This document shows, piece by piece, positions 25,591 through 34,673 of a stretch of 64,000 bases of DNA. The stretch is from Marisediminitalea aggregata (GTDB lineage: Bacteria; Pseudomonadota; Gammaproteobacteria; Enterobacterales; Alteromonadaceae): NCBI RefSeq assembly GCF_900129565.1, contig NZ_FQWD01000002.1, positions 477,428 to 541,427 on the forward strand, read 5' to 3'. The notes under the pieces are model-generated. The model was not told the DNA's origin and made no database searches. It worked only from the letters and a program-made list of their open reading frames with translations. How positions within the stretch are numbered: position 1 is the first letter of the stretch; each line of letters begins with the position of its first letter. The position numbers were made by a program, and so were the translations under genes.

Positions 25591-26376
25591 TTAACCCAAT
25601 GGCTTGGATTGGAGCGTTGATTCATCTTTTGGCACAGACACATCGTGGCACATCAGCATGTCCATTACCCTTGATGAAGCGCCAGAATAAAACCCTGTCT
25701 CTGCGGCAAAATTGGTGGGATTTTTAAAGGTGCCAAACAACATATCGAAAATAGGCAAGTCGGCATAATTGTAGGCGTGAATGCCTTTTTCATGATGGAC
25801 AGAATGACTTTCCGGTCGCTGAATAACGTAGCCAATCCAGGTTGGCGTCTTTACATTCATGTGTTGAAACAGCGGCAAAAATACCGATGCGTACAAGTAC
25901 AACGTAGCGGCCTCAACCGACAAACCTGCCACCAGCACCAAACTAACGCTGCCCAGGAAAGTGAACCCTATAATGTCCATCGGGCTAAAGTAAAAAGCGC
26001 CGAATGTGTCTACCCGCTCAGCGCTGTGATGAAACTGGTGAAATACCCGCCACAACACGTTTGACTCATGTATTAGGCGGTGCCAGACATACAAAAAGAA
26101 ATTGAACACCAGTAACCCAACAACCGCGCCGATGTAAGGGTTCAGATGGCGTAAATCCACCAGTTGATAAGGCAGCAAATAGGCATCCCAAACCATTGGC
26201 AAATACGTAGCAAGATAAAAGAACACAACAAAAGCGCAGAACGATCGTATCCGCCAGCCAGCAATCTTGGGTAATTCCCTGGCAGGGAACAAAGATTCAA
26301 CCAAAACAAATGCGCCGTATAAGGCAAACACAACTAATGAAAGGGGGTCGAACAGAATTTCAACAGGACCAGGCAT
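25591..26376 (-). CDS. Fatty acid hydroxylase/sterol desaturase superfamily membrane enzyme
   Basis: The 261-residue protein has four to five hydrophobic segments and the histidine clusters of di-iron membrane hydroxylases: HRLIH (in YVWHRLIHES), HQFHHS, and HSVHHEKGIHAYNYADLPIFDMLFGTFKNP near the C-terminus. This is the complete eight-histidine-type pattern. It should hydroxylate or desaturate a lipid in the inner membrane; the substrate (sterol-like, carotenoid, fatty acid) is not decidable. It lies 117 bp downstream of a membrane-bound transcriptional regulator on the same strand. Confidence 0.88.
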   Translation of the reverse strand: MPGPVEILFDPLSLVVFALYGAFVLVESLFPARELPKIAGWRIRSFCAFVVFFYLATYLPMVWDAYLLPYQLVDLRHLNPYIGAVVGLLVFNFFLYVWHRLIHESNVLWRVFHQFHHSAERVDTFGAFYFSPMDIIGFTFLGSVSLVLVAGLSVEAATLYLYASVFLPLFQHMNVKTPTWIGYVIQRPESHSVHHEKGIHAYNYADLPIFDMLFGTFKNPTNFAAETGFYSGASSRVMDMLMCHDVSVPKDESTLQSKPLG

Positions 26377-26493
26377 AACCGTCTTCCTTTGCAGTGAACC
26401 ATGCTGTGGCTCGGTAAATGACGCTTTGCACTATTGGTCATTCACACAAGAAAGTCCTAACGAAAGCCTAATATTCGTCTAATAATCTTCGAA

Positions 26494-28830
26494 TTACTGC
26501 GAATGAGGGTTAAGTGAGCCAGGCAACATAATCTCGCCGCTATCTTCCAGTTTCCGCAGCCATTGGCGGGCATTTTTCAGCGTATTCTGCATGTCCGACA
26601 ATGCCCGTTGAAAGACCGGGTGGTCTTTCAGTGGCGCATAGGTAGGCGATGATACAATAGAGTCCGCGCCGTGCCCCGCAGCAACATAATCAGCGAATGA
26701 CCTGGCGGCCAACTCTATCTCCCCTTTTGCAAGGTAAATTCGAGTTTTCCAGTCACTCTCTTTTGTTGACCAACCGCCGAACGGCGCAGTAGTCACCACG
26801 GTCAGGCATTTATCTAACAGTGCGTGACCGCGGGCATACTCTCCCCGGTTTATCATTAACCTGGCAACGGCGACCGCCGGTATAAAGTTCGAGGCATCAA
26901 CATTGACTGCATCCTGAAACAACGATGGGAAAAACTGCCGATAGTGGTTCTCAACGTCCCGGGCCCGCCCGAGCCCTTGCCCCACTTCCACCAAATCAAA
27001 CATATAAACAGGGAACACGTGCTGGTTGGCGGGTAATTGCAGAAACATATCGAGCGCCTTCCCATGCTTTCCGGTTAAATGTGCAATCATGGCATTTGCC
27101 AGCAACATGTTGTCGGAGCCCGGCGCCAGCGACAAACTGTGCGCCAACCAATCTACGGCCTTTTGGGTATCTCCCGTTAATATGTATACCTGCGCCATAA
27201 TCATCGAATTGAACGGCGCTTCAGGCGAATATTGCAAGTTTTGACTCAGCGCAACCTGTGAAGCGGGGAGTGCATGACCCAGCCAATAATAGTAATCCGA
27301 CCGGGATCGGTAGGCCGGCGCAAACGTCGGATTCTGCTCAATCAACGTATCGATAATCATGCGGGCCTGGACAAATCGACCGGCATCAATCAGAGCGCTC
27401 ACCCACTGCGTTTTAAGCAATGGGTCTAACGGACTTATTGCTACGGCTTTGGCAAACACAGCTTCAGCCTGCTCAATGCGCCGTAATTTCCACAACAGTA
27501 AATTACCGTATTCTGACAAAGCGGTAACATTGCCCGGAATAATATCGAGCGCCTGGGTAAATGCCGTTTCAGCATCGCCAAAACGTTGTTTAAAGACGTG
27601 CAACACACCCAGTGCCACAAAGGCTTCTCCCAATGTTGGTTGCAGCGCCAGCGCTCTTTCAATAAGAGGACTGGCTATACGTACTTGCTGCTCAACAGGC
27701 TTGCCCGCCCAATGGATCTGATTTAACTCCAACCGGGCTAATTCGGCATAGGCCAACGCAAAGGAGGGATCGGCCTTTATGGCCTGCTCCAGGTATTCAA
27801 TGGCCTTGGTGTTGTCCTGTGTTGTCCCCTGATTCGCCAACGATTTGCCCTGAAAATAATATCCCAGTGCAGCCAGGTTTTGGGTTGGAAAGTGCTGGTG
27901 CTGGCTGTTTTGTTTTGCCGTTAACGCCAGATTCAGCGCTTTCGCTATGTCCAGTGAAATTGCCTGCTGAATAATAAAAATGTTTTCCGCTGTGAGTGCT
28001 CTGGTATAAGTACCAGCCCAAAGCTGGCGCGCATTGGCAGTATCAATTAACTGCACATCAACGCGAATTTGCTGCCCGGCACGCTTCACTTCCCCCAATA
28101 AAACAGTAGCAACCGACAATGTCGTGCCCACCGCTTTCACATCTGCCGTAGCGGGGTCGTAGTGAGCAACTGACCCCTTTGCGATTGTTTTTAATGCCGG
28201 GTAAGCCGCAATTTGCGCCAGTAAGGCTGAGTGCATACCGTCTGAAAAAAACGCATCTTCGGCGGTATCGGATGCGTAAGTAAAAGGCAGAATAGCAATA
28301 GATTTATCGGCAGCAGTCGATACGCCAGATTCGCTGCTTTCTGATTCAGAGGGGGTTATGCCACCGTTTATTTGCCAGATAAACAACATGAGCACGGCAA
28401 GCGTTAACAGAGTAATCGCGGCAAAAACAAATCGATTAAAGCGGGAATGTACACTGTTTGCCTGTGAGCCGCCCGGTGCTGTTTGTTCAGGCAAGACTGG
28501 ATTATTGGTTGGCGGATCGGGTATTTCCGTTACCGGTGCAACAAACTGATACCCCCTGCCATGAATCGTTTTGATTACGGCCTGCCGCTGCCCGTCGTCA
28601 TGCAGCGCGGTGCGTGCAAATTTTATGTGATTACTCAAGGTCGCATCCGACACCGCCAGCCCGGTCCAAATGGCATCAAAGAAGGCCTGTCGGGTAACCA
28701 CCCGGTCCCGATTAACAATCAAATATACAATGACATCAAAGACTTTTGGCTCAACGGCAATCGGCATATCACGGTGTTTGATACTGTAGGCGTTGGTATC
28801 GATTTCAAAATCATTCACCCGGTAACGCAT
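26494..28830 (-). CDS. CadC-like membrane-bound regulator with TPR periplasmic domain
   Basis: The 778-residue protein has an N-terminal OmpR/PhoB-type winged helix (about 1-100, ending TIHGRGYQFVAPV), a proline-rich linker, one transmembrane segment (about 134-154) and a long C-terminal region. That region opens with SIAILPFTYASDTAEDAFFSDGMHSALLAQI (about 175-210, resembling the TolB/FlgO-like N-terminal fold) and continues with TPR repeats (about 320-640). This architecture is a one-component membrane regulator as in CadC/ToxR, with a large extracytoplasmic sensor. Its targets are unknown; the fatty-acid-hydroxylase-family gene immediately downstream is a candidate co-transcribed partner. 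Confidence 0.85.
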   Translation of the reverse strand: MRYRVNDFEIDTNAYSIKHRDMPIAVEPKVFDVIVYLIVNRDRVVTRQAFFDAIWTGLAVSDATLSNHIKFARTALHDDGQRQAVIKTIHGRGYQFVAPVTEIPDPPTNNPVLPEQTAPGGSQANSVHSRFNRFVFAAITLLTLAVLMLFIWQINGGITPSESESSESGVSTAADKSIAILPFTYASDTAEDAFFSDGMHSALLAQIAAYPALKTIAKGSVAHYDPATADVKAVGTTLSVATVLLGEVKRAGQQIRVDVQLIDTANARQLWAGTYTRALTAENIFIIQQAISLDIAKALNLALTAKQNSQHQHFPTQNLAALGYYFQGKSLANQGTTQDNTKAIEYLEQAIKADPSFALAYAELARLELNQIHWAGKPVEQQVRIASPLIERALALQPTLGEAFVALGVLHVFKQRFGDAETAFTQALDIIPGNVTALSEYGNLLLWKLRRIEQAEAVFAKAVAISPLDPLLKTQWVSALIDAGRFVQARMIIDTLIEQNPTFAPAYRSRSDYYYWLGHALPASQVALSQNLQYSPEAPFNSMIMAQVYILTGDTQKAVDWLAHSLSLAPGSDNMLLANAMIAHLTGKHGKALDMFLQLPANQHVFPVYMFDLVEVGQGLGRARDVENHYRQFFPSLFQDAVNVDASNFIPAVAVARLMINRGEYARGHALLDKCLTVVTTAPFGGWSTKESDWKTRIYLAKGEIELAARSFADYVAAGHGADSIVSSPTYAPLKDHPVFQRALSDMQNTLKNARQWLRKLEDSGEIMLPGSLNPHSQ

Positions 28831-29101
28831 TTGCCTGTCCCTTGCCTGCCCCCGCGGTGTGCATACCTGCTGCTTCGGGGCTTAAGTATCAATCCGTTCA
28901 GTGTGTGCAAAGTTTAACCACAGGTCAACCGTATGCGCAGGAAAAGCCTGTTTCATTGCACTTTCAACTCTCGATTGCCCAGATAAACCCCACTGCAAGA
29001 CGTAATATCTGTATGGAGCAAAATTTATTCATGTGTACCTGTACGTTTTTAGTGGCAAAGCTAGTATGCTCTGCACAACTTTAATTACCGACTTGGACCT
29101 C

Positions 29102-30271
29102 ATGCAACTTTCTCACCTGCTCACGCCTCAGGCACAACAAATGGAGTCGTCGCTGGTTCGCGAGCTACTGCAATATTCTCAACAGCCAGACATTCTTTCA
29201 TTGGCAGGTGGACTCCCAGACGAAACCCTGATGCCACCGTTACCAGACCTTGCACCGGTCACATCATTTGCTCAGTACGGTCCCAGTGAAGGTGAGCCAG
29301 CACTACGCCAGCAAATCAGCCATATCATCAGTGAGCGTGGTCTGTCAGTTGAGTCCAGTCAGGTATTGGTAACCAATGGCTCACAGCAAGGGCTGGACTT
29401 GATTAGCCGGCTCGTGTTGAACCCGGGCGATGTTGTACTTACCGAGCAGCCCACTTACCTGGCGGCACTGCAAGTGTTTCAACTGCAAGGTGCTGTAGTC
29501 AAAACGGTGGAGTCGGACGAAACAGGTATGAACCCGGAAGCACTGAAGGCGGCAATCGAGCAGTACAATCCCAAAGCAGTGTACCTTATTCCGAACTTTC
29601 AGAATCCGGCGGGACATTGCTACAGCGTTGCACGCCGTGAAGCGATTGCAGAGATCATCGACGCGCACAATATTTTGCTGGTAGAAGACGATCCCTACCG
29701 CGATCTGTACTACGACGATGTGGTTATTACGCCCATCGCCAGTCTATTGAATGCCGCGCCATGGGTTTACATGGGTAGCTTTTCAAAAGTATTGTGGCCT
29801 GGACTGCGGGTGGGTTATGTTTCTGCAAGTCCATCTGTTATGCCGTTTCTGGTAAAAATAAAACAGGCCAGTGACTTACACACCAACCGCCTTGGTCAAT
29901 CACTCGTTTCGACATTTATTGCCGAAGGCAAGTTACCTGCGCATTTAGAGGTGATTCGTTCTTCGTACAAAGGCAAACGCGACGTTATGGCCGCCGCACT
30001 AGAGCGCGAATTAGGTGATTGCATGACCATACACGCCCCGAAAGGCGGTATGTTTTTCTGGCTGGCACTACCGGAAGACGTGTCTTCCAAGCAAATTCTG
30101 CATGACGCCCTGGAACAGAAAGTACTGGTACTGCCCGGCACCCCGTTCTTCCCGACGAGAGAAGCATACACCGACGGCTTCCTGCGCCTAAGCTTCGCTC
30201 GCCTGTCGCACGCCGACATTGAAAAGTCGATTACCGTTCTGGCAAGTGTGATTCGTTCACATATAGGGTGA
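29102..30271 (+). CDS. PLP-dependent class I/II aminotransferase (LysN/2-aminoadipate type)
   Basis: ATG at 29102 begins the conserved protein (MQLSHLLTPQAQQM...); the longer frame from 29033 adds 23 residues that cross a likely promoter region. The roughly 389-residue fold-type I enzyme has SLAGGLPDE, TNGSQQGLDLI, PNFQNPAG, EDDPYRDLYYD and the PLP-binding Lys in GSFSKVLWPGLRVGYV. It lacks the N-terminal winged helix of MocR regulators, so it is a free transaminase, closest in motif wording to 2-aminoadipate/multi-substrate aminotransferases. No ribosome site is obvious. Substrates are inferred only by family. Confidence 0.85.
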   Translation: MQLSHLLTPQAQQMESSLVRELLQYSQQPDILSLAGGLPDETLMPPLPDLAPVTSFAQYGPSEGEPALRQQISHIISERGLSVESSQVLVTNGSQQGLDLISRLVLNPGDVVLTEQPTYLAALQVFQLQGAVVKTVESDETGMNPEALKAAIEQYNPKAVYLIPNFQNPAGHCYSVARREAIAEIIDAHNILLVEDDPYRDLYYDDVVITPIASLLNAAPWVYMGSFSKVLWPGLRVGYVSASPSVMPFLVKIKQASDLHTNRLGQSLVSTFIAEGKLPAHLEVIRSSYKGKRDVMAAALERELGDCMTIHAPKGGMFFWLALPEDVSSKQILHDALEQKVLVLPGTPFFPTREAYTDGFLRLSFARLSHADIEKSITVLASVIRSHIG

Positions 30272-30277
30272 TTTTTA

Positions 30278-31208
30278 GTTCCCCGCCTTCGCGGGGACGA
30301 CGGTGTAGTGGAGGCCCCCCCCCTCCCCGTCATCCCACCAATATTTCGTCATCCCGGGCTTGCCCCGGGACCTACTCAAAAAGGCCGTGATTTCAAAATA
30401 ACTGGTGTTGGATGTTTTCTAAGATCCCGGATATACGCTTCGCGATTCCGGGACGACAACCTCTTCGTCATCCCGAGCTTGCCCCGGGAACATATAGCCG
30501 TCATCCCGGGCTTGCCCCGGGACCTAAACGAAAAGGCCGAGCTCTAAAAACAACGACCTCTTGATGCTCATAAGATCCCGGATATACGCTTCGCGATTCC
30601 GGGACGACGGATGGGAAGGCTAACTAATTCCCGGATATACGCTTCGCGATTCCGGGACGACGGATGGGAATAACGCTGCAGGGCTCCGGGACGACAACCT
30701 CCCCCGTCATCCCGGACTTGTTCCGGGATCTACTCAAAAAGGCCGTGATTTCAAAATAACTGGTGTTGGATGCTTTTTTAGATCCCGGATATACGCTTCG
30801 TGATTCCGGGACGACAACCTCCCCGTCATCCCGGGCTTGCCCCGGGATCTACTCAAAAAGGCCGTGATTTCAAAATAACTTGTGTTGGATGTTTTTTAAG
30901 ATCCCGGATATGCGCTTCGCGATTCCGGGACGACAACCACTCCGTCATCCCGGACTTGTTCCGGGATCTATGCAAAAAGGCCGTGATTTCGAAACAACCA
31001 TTGTTGGATGTTTCCTAAGATCCCGGATATGCGCTTCGCGATTCCGGGACGACAACCTCTTCGTCATCCCGGGCTTGTTCCGGGATCTATTCGAAAAGGC
31101 CGTGATTTCGAAACAACCATTGTTGGATGTTTCCTAAGATCCCGGATATACGCTTCGCGATTCCGGGACGACGGATGGAAATATCGCTTCGCAATTCCGG
31201 GACAGCGG
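30278..31208. repeat. REPIN-like palindrome cluster D
   Basis: The 969-bp gap holds at least six composite units. Each has CGTCATCCCGG(G/A)CTTG..CCGGGA, then TACTCAAAAAGGCCGTGATTT, a AAATAAC..GTGTTGGATG or AACAACCATTGTTGGATG linker, then AGATCCCGGATATGCGCTTCGCGATTCC and CGGGACGAC. Spacing and linker are well conserved, giving a head-to-tail tandem array of about 115-120-bp units between 30707 and 31170. One GTTCCCCGCCTTCGCGGGG hairpin lies at the left end. No gene. Confidence 0.85.
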
Positions 31209-31240
31209 TAGTAAGGGTTACGATATCCCGGATAAAAGAA

Positions 31241-32575
31241 TTAAGCCCGGCTACCGGCGTTAGCCCACGCGCCTTTAGAAGAAGGTGGTGGAGCTTTGCC
31301 TTCGCTGCGAGGCTTATTGCCAGAACGCTTAGGAGCGCCAGAACGGCGGCGTGCGGCCTGCCCTTCTCTTGGCTTTTTAGGTTTCTTCGGCTTCTTAACC
31401 GTCGCCGCTTTAATTTTTACAGGATGTGTTGGCAACGGCTCGGAAGGCTCAAACCCTTCCAGGCTTTCACGTGGGATATTCTGTTTAATAAAGCTTTCGA
31501 TATCGCGAAGTTCTGCCACTTCGTCAGCACACACCAATGACCAGGCGCGACCGCCCTCACCCGCACGACCAGTACGGCCAATACGGTGAACATAGTTAGC
31601 AGGTACATTCGGTAAGTCTAAGTTGATTACCGCAGGCAGACGGTCAATATCAATACCGCGCGCTGCGATATCGGTAGCCACCAGCACCTGAATAGTACCG
31701 TCTTTTAATGCACTTAGTGCTTTAGTACGTGCGCCCTGACTCTTGTTGCCATGGATCGCTGCACTGCGAATACCCGCCCCAGACAGCTTTCTGACCACTT
31801 TGTCGGCTCCGTGTTTAGTACGCGCAAACACAAGCGTTTGCTTGGCGTCGTTTTGCTTCAACAACGCAATCAACGCTGGAATTTTTTGTTGTTTATCTAC
31901 CGCTACCAGCTTTTGTTCAATCACTTCAACGGTTGAGTTTTGCGGCGTTACCGACAACTTCACCGGATTATTGGTAACGGATTCAGCCAACGCCATTACG
32001 TCTGGCGCAAAGGTCGCCGAGAACAACAAGGTCTGGCGCTTGGCAGGAATAAGTTTCAAAATGCGTTTAATGTCGTGAATAAAGCCCATATCCAGCATGG
32101 TGTCGGCCTCGTCTAACACCAGGATTTCCAGCTCTTTCAGCGTTACAGCGTTCTGCTGATATAAGTCCAGCAAACGCCCGGGCGTGGCAATTAATACATC
32201 CGCGCCTTTTCGAAGTGCCATCATCTGCGGGTTAATACCCACCCCACCAAACACAACGGTACTTCTAATTCGCAAATCAGCGCTGTAGTCACGCACATTC
32301 TGACCTACCTGTGCTGCCAGCTCACGCGTTGGCGTAAGAATAAGCGCACGCACTCGTCCACCACGAACATTGCGCGGTGACTCAGACAAACGGTGTAACA
32401 TTGGCAGTGAAAAGCCCGCCGTTTTACCAGTACCCGTTTGCGCAGACGCCAGTACATCCTGGCCGTTTAAAATAACCGGAATAACTTGCTGCTGGATAGG
32501 AGATGGTGTGGTGTAACCTTGTTTAGCAATAGCGCTAAGAATTGGTGCACAAAGCCCCAATTGGGAAAAAGACAT
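31241..32575 (-). CDS. rhlE: DEAD-box ATP-dependent RNA helicase, RhlE type
   Basis: The 444-residue product has the two RecA-like domains with Q-motif ([26 protein letters not shown]), motif I AQTGTGKT (45-52), DEAD in [16 protein letters not shown], and [10 protein letters not shown], then a basic Lys/Arg/Ser tail (about 390-444) typical of RhlE. It unwinds structured RNA in ribosome assembly, mRNA turnover or cold adaptation. It lies 77 bp after a cold-shock-protein gene on the same strand, with a hairpin but no T run between them. Confidence 0.93.
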   Translation of the reverse strand: MSFSQLGLCAPILSAIAKQGYTTPSPIQQQVIPVILNGQDVLASAQTGTGKTAGFSLPMLHRLSESPRNVRGGRVRALILTPTRELAAQVGQNVRDYSADLRIRSTVVFGGVGINPQMMALRKGADVLIATPGRLLDLYQQNAVTLKELEILVLDEADTMLDMGFIHDIKRILKLIPAKRQTLLFSATFAPDVMALAESVTNNPVKLSVTPQNSTVEVIEQKLVAVDKQQKIPALIALLKQNDAKQTLVFARTKHGADKVVRKLSGAGIRSAAIHGNKSQGARTKALSALKDGTIQVLVATDIAARGIDIDRLPAVINLDLPNVPANYVHRIGRTGRAGEGGRAWSLVCADEVAELRDIESFIKQNIPRESLEGFEPSEPLPTHPVKIKAATVKKPKKPKKPREGQAARRRSGAPKRSGNKPRSEGKAPPPSSKGAWANAGSRA

Positions 32576-32620
32576 TAAGACCTCAGATTGTATTTAGGGA
32601 TGTAGAACAGAAGAGTGGCT

Positions 32621-32643
32621 GGCAGACGCAAGACGCGTCTGCC
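32621..32643. terminator. Hairpin between cspA-like gene and rhlE
   Basis: GGCAGACGC, loop AAGAC, GCGTCTGCC make a perfect 9-bp stem 9 bp after the cold-shock gene stop. The minus-strand continuation has no T run, so partial termination or 3'-end protection of the cold-shock mRNA is more likely than full termination. Confidence 0.5.
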
Positions 32644-32652
32644 GGAGCGTAA

Positions 32653-32865
32653 TTAGCGTACAACTACCTGAGCCGCTTGAGGGCCCTTGTTGCCTTGCTC
32701 AACTACAAACTCAACAGTTTGACCTTCAGTCAGGGTACGGAAACCTTCAGACTCGATAGCGCGGAAGTGTACGAATACGTCTTTGCCGCCGTCAGCTTGA
32801 GAAATAAAGCCAAAACCTTTGCTCTCGTCAAACCATTTTACTGTGCCAGTTGATTTATTAGACAT
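32653..32865 (-). CDS. Cold-shock protein, CspA family
   Basis: The 70-residue product is a single cold-shock domain with RNP1 KGFGFI (16-21) and RNP2 VFVHF (30-34), an RNA/ssDNA chaperone. AAGGAC precedes the start by 7 nt. A long untranslated leader (about 200 bp without a frame) precedes it, as in thermosensing csp mRNAs. Followed by rhlE on the same strand. Confidence 0.95.
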   Translation of the reverse strand: MSNKSTGTVKWFDESKGFGFISQADGGKDVFVHFRAIESEGFRTLTEGQTVEFVVEQGNKGPQAAQVVVR

Positions 32866-33060
32866 AAATAAAGTCCTTACAAATTAATTAAAAGATAAAA
32901 GCCTAACGTGCAGAGAAACTATTGGAGCACTGGGGCGTAAATCGGTTGACGTTTATTTATGAATCGAAAGACGAACAAACAAAGAGTAAACAGATGTAGC
33001 AAACAAAGTGGAACGACATAGCACCTTCACAAGGCCGCGCGATAGTAACACTCATTTTCA
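32866..33060 (-). promoter_or_regulatory. Probable long 5' leader of the cold-shock gene
   Basis: About 195 bp upstream of the cold-shock gene carry no frame on either strand and contain U-rich stretches (on the minus strand TTTGTTTG, TTTACTCTTTG, TAAATAAACG). Length and position fit the temperature-responsive leader of csp mRNAs. The transcription start is not identifiable with certainty; a TTACTAT box near 33045 is a candidate -10 element. Confidence 0.45.
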
Positions 33061-33120
33061 GATCCACCTAGCACAATTTTTAATCGACACGATAAAGTCG
33101 GGTTGTTGGGGTGTTTTGTA

Positions 33121-33790
33121 AGATCCCGGACACATGTCATCTCGGGCTTGTCCCGGGACCTACTCAAAAAGGCCGTGATTTACAAACAATCTTTGCTGGA
33201 TGTTTCCAAAGATCCCGGATATACGCTGCGCGATTCCGGGACGACGGATGGGGGACATTCCTGTGAATTTCAGGAGCGACAACCTCCCTGCGTCATCCCG
33301 GACTTGTTCCGGGACCTATTCAAAAAGGCCGTGATCTAAAAATAACCTTTGCAGGATGTTTCCTAAGATCCCGGAAATACGCTTCGCGATTCCGGGACGA
33401 CGTGTGGGGAGATATCACTTCACCTTTTAGGGACGACAACCTCTCCGTCTTCCCGGACTTGTTCCGGGACCTGGCTTGCCCCGGGACCTTCGGGACGACG
33501 AATGTGTGAGTACGCCCCTCCCCGTCATCCTACCAACATTTCGTCATCCCGGGCTTGCCCCGGGACCTATTCAAAAAGGCCGTGATCTAAAAATAACCTT
33601 TGCTGGATGTTTCCAAAGATCCCGGATATGCGCTGCGCGATTCCGGGACGACGGATGGGGGACATTCCTGTGAATTTCAGGAGCGACAACCTCCCTTCGT
33701 CATCCCGGACTTGTTCCGGGATCTTCGGGACGACAACCTCTCCGTCTTCCCGGACTTGTTCCGGGACCTTGGCTTGCCCCGCATTCGCTG
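33121..33790. repeat. REPIN-like palindrome cluster E
   Basis: Three composite units resembling cluster D, with the linker AAAAATAACCTTTGC(A/T)GGATGTTTCC. A segment GATGGGGGACATTCCTGTGAATTTCAGGAGCGACAACCTCC is present twice (33246- and 33654-), so a larger block of roughly 400 bp has been duplicated. No gene; frames here are repeat translations. Confidence 0.85.
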
Positions 33791-33810
33791 GGACAACGAA
33801 GCATGTAAAA

Positions 33811-34413
33811 CTAAACAATCAACAACAACGTAGCAGCGGTAACCGCCCCCATTGTTAAATTAAACCCACGGCGGCGCTTGGGCGTGCTCAACCACACACG
33901 GATTTTGGAACCCGCACCGGCCCACAACGAAATGCTCGGAAAACCAATTAATGCAAAGGCAAGCATAATAACGGCACCCGACTGCACATAAAGCTCACCA
34001 GGCTGAGCAAACGTACTAACACTGCCCAGCGCCATCATCCAGGCTTTTGGATTAACGAACTGAAATAACGCACTTTCCCACCAGCGCAGCGGGCCTTTGT
34101 CTTCCCCTGCCACCACTTCAATTTCGCCCACCGGCGCACTGGCAATTTTGTAAGCCAGCCACAACAAATACAACGCGCCCACTACATTCAATACGGAATA
34201 CAAAACAGGATACAACGAGAACAACATGCCAAGTCCAAGTAATACACTCAGCAGCAACACGGCTACCCCAAAAACAATACCCAGCATGTGAGGAATAGTG
34301 CGTGCGTACCCGTATTGTGCGCCCGACGCCAACAACATCACGTTATTTGGACCCGGGGTAACGGTGGTAATAAACGCGAAGGTACAAATTGCCAACACCA
34401 AAGAATGTTCCAT
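33811..34413 (-). CDS. LysE/RhtB-family amino-acid exporter
   Basis: ATG at 34413 is chosen: AGGAG lies 8 nt upstream, and the family's opening (ICTFAFITTVTPGPNNVMLLASGAQYG) then begins at once; the longer frame adds 34 untypical residues. The 200-residue inner-membrane protein has six hydrophobic segments, and FVNPKAWMMALG is a second family signature. It exports an amino acid or related metabolite. It is divergent from a MocR-type regulator with repeated TGTATGG boxes between them, suggesting substrate-responsive control. Confidence 0.9.
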   Translation of the reverse strand: MEHSLVLAICTFAFITTVTPGPNNVMLLASGAQYGYARTIPHMLGIVFGVAVLLLSVLLGLGMLFSLYPVLYSVLNVVGALYLLWLAYKIASAPVGEIEVVAGEDKGPLRWWESALFQFVNPKAWMMALGSVSTFAQPGELYVQSGAVIMLAFALIGFPSISLWAGAGSKIRVWLSTPKRRRGFNLTMGAVTAATLLLIV

Positions 34414-34576
34414 AACACTTACTCCTCTTATCAATACACATGCTGAAATCCCTGACCGACCCATATTCACTTCGAAATACTTCTCAGCCAGTACGGAAAT
34501 CGTACCCAGCGGCAAGCAAACGAGTTAGATGCAGACAACAAAAAATCACCACACACAATCTCTCAACAACCACAAC

Positions 34577-34650
34577 TGTATGGCACTATTCGCCCAAATC
34601 TGTATGGTTATTTAAACCAAAAAGTCAGTGTATAGTAATGTGTATGGTTT
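34577..34650. promoter_or_regulatory. Direct TGTATGG repeats, likely MocR-regulator sites
   Basis: TGTATGG occurs in direct orientation at 34577-34583, 34601-34607 and 34641-34647 (the last two extended as TGTATGGTTA/TGTATGGTTT). Direct repeats are the known operator style of MocR/PdxR-type regulators. They lie just upstream of the mocR-type start and 160-240 bp from the exporter start. Confidence 0.6.
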
Positions 34651-34673
34651 CTTAGGGCATTTTCAGACACGTC

